Positions 58,493 to 64,000 of a DNA stretch of 64,000 nt are shown one piece after another. The notes under the pieces were generated by a model. That model made no database searches and was not told where the DNA came from. It saw only the letters and a program-made list of their open reading frames with translations. Each line of letters opens with the position of its first letter. Position 1 is the first letter of the stretch. A program made the translations under genes and the position numbers. Source of the DNA: Planctomycetota bacterium (GTDB taxonomy: Bacteria; Planctomycetota; UBA1135; UBA2386); contig JAJFFD010000045.1 of the NCBI GenBank assembly GCA_021776805.1, positions 47,206 to 111,205 of the forward strand. The letters are read 5' to 3'.

Positions 58493-59928
58493 CTAGAAAC
58501 GTTTCGTCGCTCAAGCCTCGTGTAGTGATCCTGGGAGCTGGACCGGCAGGTGTGGGGGCCGCTTATCAGCTGCGCCAATCCGACCGGGCTGATGTGAGGC
58601 TGGTGGAGCAGTTCGACCACGTCGGCGGGAATGCTGGGAGCTTCGATGCCAATGGGCAGCGTGTCGACTATGGCAGCCATCGCTTGCATCCCGCTTGCGA
58701 TCCTGCCTTGCTCCAGGACATCCAGAAACTCCTTGGTGATGACTTTCTCGATCGCCCGCGGCATGGTCGCATCCGCCTGCTTGGAAAGTGGATCCACTTT
58801 CCTTTACGGCCAATGGACTTGCTGATGCGATTGCCGCGAGGCTTTGCAGTCGGAGCACTCTGGGACCGAGTGCCGAAGCTGAGGGCTTCCAAGGTGGGTG
58901 AAGAGAGCTTTGCCTCCGTCCTCGAGAAGGGCCTGGGAGCGACCATTTGCCGGCATTTTTACTTTCCCTATGCCCGCAAGATCTGGGGGCGAGAGCCTGA
59001 GGTCCTGTCAGCGGTGCAGGCCAAGAAGCGAGTCTCTGCGGGTTCTTTCAAGAAGCTCCTGGCGAAGGTCCTGCGAGTCTCTGGCAAGGGACCCAGCGGG
59101 GCAGGCTCACGCTTCTACTACCCTCGCCAGGGCTTCGGCCAGATCAGCGAGGCCTATGCTCGTGCAGCCACGGACCTTGGCGCAGAGCTTTCATTCAATT
59201 GGACTGTCTCCCGACTGGAAGCCCCGCAGGGGGAGTCGCAACCCTGGCGAATCGAAGGCGGAAATGGGGGAGAGACTCAGATCCTGGAGGCGGACTATGT
59301 CTGGTCCACGATCCCACTGACGCTCGTGGCTCGCTTTATGGACCCTTCGCCAGCTGCCGAAATCAGCCAGGCGGCCTCCAGCCTGGAGTATCGGGCGATG
59401 GCATTGGTCTACCTGCAGCTACCGGTGGAGAACTTCACCGAGTTTGATGCTCACTACTTTCCAGAGGAAAGTGTGCGAATCACGCGGCTCTCCGAGCCGA
59501 AGAATTATGTTGGGGCCGGGCAGCCGGCTGGTCGCACGACTCTCTGTGCCGAGTTGCCCCTCTCTTCCGAGGAGCAGCTGTGGAAAGCGACGGATCAAGA
59601 ACTCGCCGAGCTTGTGGCCAAGGACCTGGCGACGGCTGGCATCCCCCTGCCCTGCAAAGCCGACTGGATTCATGTTCGGCGCTTGCGTCAGGCCTATCCC
59701 ATTTACCTGACGGGGTACGAGCAGCACTTTGACCTATTGGATCAGTGGGCCGCGGGCTTGCCTCGCTTTCTGAGCTTCGGACGCCAGGGTCTATTCGCGC
59801 ATGACAACACCCACCATACCTTGCACATGGCCTACTCTGCGGTTGAGTGCCTAGGGCCCGAAGGCTTTGATCAGGAGAAGTGGCGTGGATTCCGCGAGCT
59901 CTTCGCCGGGCATGTCGTCGAAGATTGA
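58489..59928 (+). CDS. FAD-dependent amine-oxidase/UDP-galactopyranose-mutase-like protein
   Basis: A 479-residue flavoprotein. The dinucleotide loop is VVILGAGPAGVGAAYQL at 12-28, with VEQFDHVGGNAGSFD and RVDYGSHRLHP following, as in protoporphyrinogen-oxidase-like and mutase-like enzymes. YFPYARKIWG and the C-terminal FLSFGRQGLFAHDNTHHTLHMA (FAD contacts) are present. Substrate unknown; in this context a nucleotide sugar or lipid-linked sugar is more likely than an amine. It is translationally coupled to the flippase-like gene. It is a distant relative of the convergent FAD protein at 59977-61470, which shares the same motif layout. Confidence 0.85.
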   Translation: MTRNVSSLKPRVVILGAGPAGVGAAYQLRQSDRADVRLVEQFDHVGGNAGSFDANGQRVDYGSHRLHPACDPALLQDIQKLLGDDFLDRPRHGRIRLLGKWIHFPLRPMDLLMRLPRGFAVGALWDRVPKLRASKVGEESFASVLEKGLGATICRHFYFPYARKIWGREPEVLSAVQAKKRVSAGSFKKLLAKVLRVSGKGPSGAGSRFYYPRQGFGQISEAYARAATDLGAELSFNWTVSRLEAPQGESQPWRIEGGNGGETQILEADYVWSTIPLTLVARFMDPSPAAEISQAASSLEYRAMALVYLQLPVENFTEFDAHYFPEESVRITRLSEPKNYVGAGQPAGRTTLCAELPLSSEEQLWKATDQELAELVAKDLATAGIPLPCKADWIHVRRLRQAYPIYLTGYEQHFDLLDQWAAGLPRFLSFGRQGLFAHDNTHHTLHMAYSAVECLGPEGFDQEKWRGFRELFAGHVVED

Positions 59929-59976
59929 CGCGAGCCAGGAGACGCGGAGCAGGGCTTCGGTGGAGATTGATCTGAG

Positions 59977-61470
59977 CTAGGGGCTGCTCTTGGGGCGGGA
60001 CTGAACGCTGGCGAGTACCTGGTGAATCTCTTCGTGGTACTCCTCCTTCGTGTTGACGCTCATGTGATCCAAGTCGTCGCCGAGAAGCTTCTTGGCCAGG
60101 AGTTGGCCCATCTCTACAGAGTGATCAGCGTTGTTGTAGCGGAAGGTTCCGCCTCGACCGACCATGTGTAGGCCGATGTTCTGGTGGACAAAGTCGTAGA
60201 TCTTCTGGACCTTCGCTTTGTAGCCCAGGTCGTAGACCGGATAGGTGTAGCGCGTTCGGATGACGCAAACATCGACGACTTCACTCGGTTCGATGAAGCC
60301 GAGGCGCTGGTGAAGGTCTTGGACTACGCGGTCCCCGATTGCGTCATCGGACATCTCCCAAATCGGGTCCTTCACCGAGCAAAAGCACTCGCAGACGACG
60401 GAGGTGTACTCCGGTCCAGGCACCATGTCCGGACTCCAGTTCTTGGGTTCGTGCAGGCGTGCGAAGAGAAGGTCCTCGTCATGGACGTAGAGCCAGGTAT
60501 CTGGAGTGACCTGACGTTTCTTCAGCATGACTGTGACAGTAATCAGGTCACGGAAACGCAGCGACCTTGCAGCCTCGAGGACTTCCGGCGAACAAGCCGG
60601 TTCAATCATTTGGACCAGATGCGTGGCGGGTATCGTCGAGATGACACTTGTTGCCTTGGTCTCGCGCTCACCCTCTGCTGTGTCGTAGATCAGTGTGAAG
60701 TCGTTAGGGCCGTTGTAGATGATCCGCTTGACCGGGGAAGACAGTAGAACTTCGTTGCCGTCGGCGACAATGTCTTCAGCCATACGTTCGGGAATCCGCT
60801 GATAGCCGTCTCTCGGATAGACGAACTCGTCAACCAGGCTGACGATGTTGCGATTCTTGACGATCGCGTCCTTCACAGCCGCGAGGATAGACAGGCCCTT
60901 GCTACGCTGAGCCACCCAGTCGGCGCTGATTTCTTCGCAGGGGCAGCCCCAGACCTTCTCGGTGTAACGACGAAAGAACATGTCGAACAGCTTCTCGCCG
61001 AATTGCGAGACGAAGGCTTCGCGCAGGTTCACTGGCTTCTTATCCGACAACATGCCGCGGACGGCAGCTCTTGCGTAGCTGAGTCCAGCGAGTACGCAGG
61101 TGAACAGTCCGGCGTTGGTCAGGACGTTCTTCAGCGAGATCGGATAGTTGTAGTACTTCCGGTCATAGTAGATGCGGCTCGTGCGCTGCACGGTCACGAG
61201 CTCGCCTTCCATGAGCTTCAAGAACCACTCGTGGAGTTCCTTGTTCTTCGTGAACCAGCGGTGGCCGCCGAGGTCGAATTTGAAGCCGTTTAGATCCGTG
61301 GTGAGGCACAAGCCCCCGACGAAGTCGTTCAATTCCAAGACCTGGATAGGCACGCCACGCTTGGACAGATGGTGTCCGGCTGCCAGACCAGCTGGGCCGG
61401 CGCCGAGTATTGTGACGCGCATGTCCTCTGGGTTGCCTTGCTGTTCGGGAGCCATCTGTTCAGCACTCAT
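59977..61470 (-). CDS. FAD-dependent UDP-galactopyranose-mutase-like protein
   Basis: The start at 61470 (MSAEQMAPEQQ) overlaps the upstream stop by 4 nt; the longer frame to 61578 is inside that gene. VTILGAGPAGLAAGHHLSKRG, VLELNDFVGGLCLTTDLNGFKFDLGGHRW, FRRYTEKVWG and the C-terminal GLHMVGRGGTFRYNNADHSVEMG define the same superfamily as the 58489-59928 protein, close to nucleotide-sugar mutase-like oxidoreductases of polysaccharide clusters. About 497 residues. It is probably needed for a modified sugar of the envelope glycan. It forms an operon with the two membrane-repeat genes upstream. Confidence 0.87.
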   Translation of the reverse strand: MSAEQMAPEQQGNPEDMRVTILGAGPAGLAAGHHLSKRGVPIQVLELNDFVGGLCLTTDLNGFKFDLGGHRWFTKNKELHEWFLKLMEGELVTVQRTSRIYYDRKYYNYPISLKNVLTNAGLFTCVLAGLSYARAAVRGMLSDKKPVNLREAFVSQFGEKLFDMFFRRYTEKVWGCPCEEISADWVAQRSKGLSILAAVKDAIVKNRNIVSLVDEFVYPRDGYQRIPERMAEDIVADGNEVLLSSPVKRIIYNGPNDFTLIYDTAEGERETKATSVISTIPATHLVQMIEPACSPEVLEAARSLRFRDLITVTVMLKKRQVTPDTWLYVHDEDLLFARLHEPKNWSPDMVPGPEYTSVVCECFCSVKDPIWEMSDDAIGDRVVQDLHQRLGFIEPSEVVDVCVIRTRYTYPVYDLGYKAKVQKIYDFVHQNIGLHMVGRGGTFRYNNADHSVEMGQLLAKKLLGDDLDHMSVNTKEEYHEEIHQVLASVQSRPKSSP

Positions 61471-62087
61471 CTCTTGCCACGGGTGGTAACCATTTTGTTG
61501 TAGAGCCAGCCAATACAGATTGCGCTGAGACTGCCGATAACGGCGAAGTAGGCGAACCCGATCAGGCCCCCACTCCATGAGACGCTGTATCCTGGCAGGA
61601 TCTCGCCAAGCAAGCTCAAGTGTGGCCCGAGCGGTTCGCCCGGGGTGTGGTTGAGCAAGAGCAGGGCTGTCGCAACAAGAAGGACAACGCCGCAGGTCAT
61701 TCCGGCTGCGACTGGGAAGCTTACTAGATCGATCCGAGCTAGGTCTTGGCCGAGCTCTTCCGCCGAGTCTTCGGAGTCAGTTCGTGGGTGATCTGCGACG
61801 TGATTCAGGGTGTAGCGGTAATAGAACAAACCGCCAGGGATTGTCAGCACCATCCCGAAGAGGAATCCCCAGAACGCACCGACGAAAGCACCAGTGATAC
61901 TGACCGTGTAGCCCGGGAGATACTGCGATAGCAGCGACATGTGGGGGGAGGGGTAGTCGCTCCGGAAGGCCAGGATCAATGTCGCAAGGAATAGGCCCAG
62001 TGAAAGCAAACTGCCTACCGAAAGCGCAAGCCAAAGAGTGTTGAGCCTGCTCAAGCCGCGTGTGACTCCCTCGTATTGCTTAGCCAT
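61467..62087 (-). CDS. Membrane protein with duplicated PGYSVSW-type repeat
   Basis: From MAKQYEGVTRG the protein is 206 residues with four membrane segments in two homologous halves. Each half reads hydrophobic helix, a short PxxHxSLL.. segment, then LPGYTVSITGAFVGAFWG or LPGYSVSWSGGLIGFAYF, then another helix. The neighbouring small gene carries a third copy. I recall similar proteins of unknown function in other bacteria near sugar genes. The longer frame to 62291 overlaps the upstream gene and is rejected. It overlaps both neighbours by a few bases, so it is tightly coupled. Confidence 0.75.
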   Translation of the reverse strand: MAKQYEGVTRGLSRLNTLWLALSVGSLLSLGLFLATLILAFRSDYPSPHMSLLSQYLPGYTVSITGAFVGAFWGFLFGMVLTIPGGLFYYRYTLNHVADHPRTDSEDSAEELGQDLARIDLVSFPVAAGMTCGVVLLVATALLLLNHTPGEPLGPHLSLLGEILPGYSVSWSGGLIGFAYFAVIGSLSAICIGWLYNKMVTTRGKR

Positions 62088-62460
62088 CGAGTAAGCCTTG
62101 GCGCTGAATGCCCCGTGACACCACGCGGATGAAGAGCCGGTGGTGGAAGTTGATGAAGCCTGCGAAGCAGAGTCCCAGGAGGTAGCCGATGACTGCACCA
62201 GAGAGAAACCCGATGAGGGAACCGGCCCAGCTAACGCTATACCCCGGAATGAAGAACCGAAGAAGCGCCAGGTTTGGGCCAACTTCTGCATCTGGGGCCA
62301 CGGGTCCCTTTAGCAGAAGAGTGGCGGTTATTAGAAAGAGCGCCGCGCCGAACAGGATTCCACAGCTGACGCCGAAGGCATGGGGTTGCAGCCGCGAAAA
62401 CGCCATGACTAGGCGCTGATTGCTAAGCCTCTCCCCCGTTCCGATACTTCCGTTGGGCAT
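62080..62460 (-). CDS. Small membrane protein with one PGYSVSW-type repeat
   Basis: 126 residues, two membrane segments, with GPNLALLRFFIPGYSVSWAGSLIGFLSG, the same unit found twice in the adjacent 206-residue protein. First gene of a three-gene minus-strand operon (this gene, the double-repeat protein, the FAD protein). TAGAGT lies 7 nt upstream of the ATG and no Shine-Dalgarno sequence is seen. Function unknown; the operon context suggests a membrane subunit or anchor for sugar or lipid modification. Confidence 0.72.
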   Translation of the reverse strand: MPNGSIGTGERLSNQRLVMAFSRLQPHAFGVSCGILFGAALFLITATLLLKGPVAPDAEVGPNLALLRFFIPGYSVSWAGSLIGFLSGAVIGYLLGLCFAGFINFHHRLFIRVVSRGIQRQGLLDG

Positions 62461-62788
62461 GGTGTGGACTCTATGCGCGGATGCGCAAGTAATGATATCC
62501 CGAAGGGAATCGATTCATGATAATGCAGTGAGATTCAGGGGGGACTTCAGAGGATCATGCGCTCGGGCTATCTTCCATGCAACCGATCGATTGATGGCAT
62601 GGAAAGAACCAAGGGCTAGATTCGGTGAGGATCGCTCGACAAGGAGACGGATGAGCCATCGAAGTCTGCTCTCTAGGCAGTAAAGTCAGTCAGAACAGCC
62701 AAGGTCGGTTGCGCCCAATCTCATATTGCTCCGTTGGCTGGAATAGGGATCGTGGAGCGGAGCGGCCTCGGGTTAGTACGAGCCAAGA
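62461..62788. other. Intergenic region between divergent transcription units
   Basis: About 330 bases with no supported gene; the open frames present are short and lack signals. It contains TAGAGT at 62468-62473 (minus strand, for the membrane-repeat operon) and TTAGTA near 62773 (plus strand, 10 nt before the GT39 gene). Confidence 0.5.
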
Positions 62789-64000
62789 ATGAACGATCAG
62801 AGAGACTGTACAGGGCCGGTGGTAGCGGGTATTCGTCGGCCGGATCTATGGGCTCTCTCGGCGCTCAGTCTCCTCTGTGTAGCAATTTCCGCGTTTCTGG
62901 GGATCCATGGAGAGTTTCCGCTAAACGACGATTGGGCCTATGCCGAGGCCGTCCAACATCTGATCGAAACCGGCAAGTTGGAGCGGGTCGGTTGGACTTG
63001 GATCCCAATGATTCCGCATGCTCTCGTCGGCTGGTTCATTTCCACGTTGTTCGGCTCCTCCTGGGAGAGTTTGCGATTGAGCAACGTGCTCATGGCATGG
63101 GCAGGCGTGCTGGGCACCTATGCCTTGTGTAGGCAGGTTGGCCTTGGTTCTCTGCCTGGGTTCTTGGCTGCGACTGTGATCGCGGTGAATCCGATGCACG
63201 TCAATCTGGGGCACACCTTCATGACGGATGTGCCCTTTGCGACCATCACAACATGGAGTTTGGTTTTCTTCTGTCGAGGCCTTCGCAAGCGTGCCTGGGT
63301 ATGGATTGGGTTAGGAATCCTACTCGCTGAGGCTGCCGTACTTTCACGGCAACCTGGGCTGGCTATTCCGATGGCCTTCGTCATGGTTCTCATAGCAACG
63401 GGACCTGCCAAGGCTCTGCATCTCCTGGTTGCGGCCGCAACCATTGCTCTCACGCTCTTCGTACACTTTGAGGTGCCCTGGTTAATGATGGGCCCTCGGG
63501 ATTCTGGTGGACTCTTCGGGTTTTCGAGTCTTGCGGATTCGACGCTGCACAGCCCCTATCTCCTGTGGAATGTAGGAGTCAATTCCCTCGCCCATATCTC
63601 CTACTTGGGAATCTTCCTGGGCGTGGGTGTCATAGCCCTCTTGACCGGACCGCGGGTGATTGACTCTTGGATCCTCTTGTCCAGCCTTGTGCTGACAGGT
63701 CTTGGCATCGGAGTCATCCTGGCATATTCCCATCATCTGAGTCTTCCCCTTGGCCTCAACCTGATCAATAGGTTTGGGCTCGGCCCGACGACACTCCACG
63801 GTGAAGAGGTCTTGCCGCAGACTGGTGCCGCTATCTGGTGGGTGTTGACGGTCATCGGGCTGTTTTCGGGATTTGTGATCCTGGCTGCGCTCCTGCATGC
63901 GGCCTGGAAGCAGCGCCATAAGTACCTTGATCGGCCCGATTGTTTGCTATTGGCCCTCATTCCAGTCATCTACATGCCACCGATCTTGGCGCTCTCGCGG
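62789..64000 (+). CDS. GT39-type membrane glycosyltransferase, 3' end beyond window
   Basis: The frame from ATG 62789 is open to the right edge (404 codons). After one membrane segment (LWALSALSLLCVAISAFLG) comes GEFPLNDDWAYAEAV, the first-loop Asp pair of GT-C/GT39-family transferases such as ArnT and PMT. About nine further membrane helices follow. MTDVPFATI in a periplasmic-side loop is also typical. It would use a polyprenyl-phosphate sugar, such as the product of the GT2 at 56458, as donor. The acceptor is unknown and the C-terminus is not seen. Confidence 0.85.
   Translation, partial: MNDQRDCTGPVVAGIRRPDLWALSALSLLCVAISAFLGIHGEFPLNDDWAYAEAVQHLIETGKLERVGWTWIPMIPHALVGWFISTLFGSSWESLRLSNVLMAWAGVLGTYALCRQVGLGSLPGFLAATVIAVNPMHVNLGHTFMTDVPFATITTWSLVFFCRGLRKRAWVWIGLGILLAEAAVLSRQPGLAIPMAFVMVLIATGPAKALHLLVAAATIALTLFVHFEVPWLMMGPRDSGGLFGFSSLADSTLHSPYLLWNVGVNSLAHISYLGIFLGVGVIALLTGPRVIDSWILLSSLVLTGLGIGVILAYSHHLSLPLGLNLINRFGLGPTTLHGEEVLPQTGAAIWWVLTVIGLFSGFVILAALLHAAWKQRHKYLDRPDCLLLALIPVIYMPPILALSR

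Overview
The window is a gene-dense, high-GC bacterial chromosome segment. The best taxonomic marker is at 9477-9728: a small basic protein starting MSIHSSLK, a family I know from Planctomycetota, Verrucomicrobiota and Chlamydiota. A SpoVG carrying an internal zinc ribbon, many large secreted proteins (PPC repeats, PQQ-type propellers, FG-GAP repeats, secretin) and ECF sigma factors also fit. I infer a PVC-superphylum organism, most likely a planctomycete; no rRNA is present to confirm it.

Layout. 0-5 kb: an incomplete secreted TPR protein and a secretin lipoprotein, both on the minus strand. 5-17 kb: family-4 uracil-DNA glycosylase, a TMTC-like membrane/TPR protein, the small basic protein, an operon of an aminotransferase with two secreted proteins that look like degenerate enzymes, then methyltransferase, PilZ, DUF2058 and PPC-repeat genes. 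17-34 kb: PNPase, ECF sigma factor, kinase-like protein, DUF4388 protein, adenosine deaminase, exonuclease III, a spore-photoproduct-lyase-like radical SAM protein, a PafA-like phosphatase and a rhodanese-ThiF protein. 34-46 kb: a compact biosynthetic run (pssA, a folK-panC fusion, ispE, spoVG, a DUF2520 protein, an aroD-aroE fusion, aroK), flanked on both sides by selenoprotein genes and followed by the initiator tRNA gene. 46-49 kb: a sparse tRNA-adjacent stretch with a lipoprotein, a DUF1214 remnant and an M81 peptidase. 49-56 kb: secreted carrier or propeller proteins and a Tat-exported S51 peptidase. 56-64 kb: an envelope-glycan cluster (GT2, flippase-like protein, two FAD mutase/oxidoreductase-like proteins, a duplicated membrane-repeat pair, GT39).

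Most notable result. Two genes are each split by one in-frame TGA exactly where their families carry a redox cysteine. The first is a DUF3179 protein (TGA at 34555-34557, motif U-P-L-T). The second is a secreted thioredoxin-like TPR protein (TGA at 45011-45013, motif U-P-P-C). Each TGA is followed at the right distance by a stem-loop fitting the bacterial SECIS model; the DUF3179 loop is GGUCU, as in E. coli fdhF. I read both as selenoproteins that an ordinary gene caller would truncate. No sel gene is in the window, so the decoding machinery must lie elsewhere.

A second genome-scale signal is a TANNNT-like -10 box sitting 6 or 7 nt before the start codon of about ten first-in-unit genes. This suggests widespread leaderless transcripts, and it moves several start codons downstream of the longest ORF.
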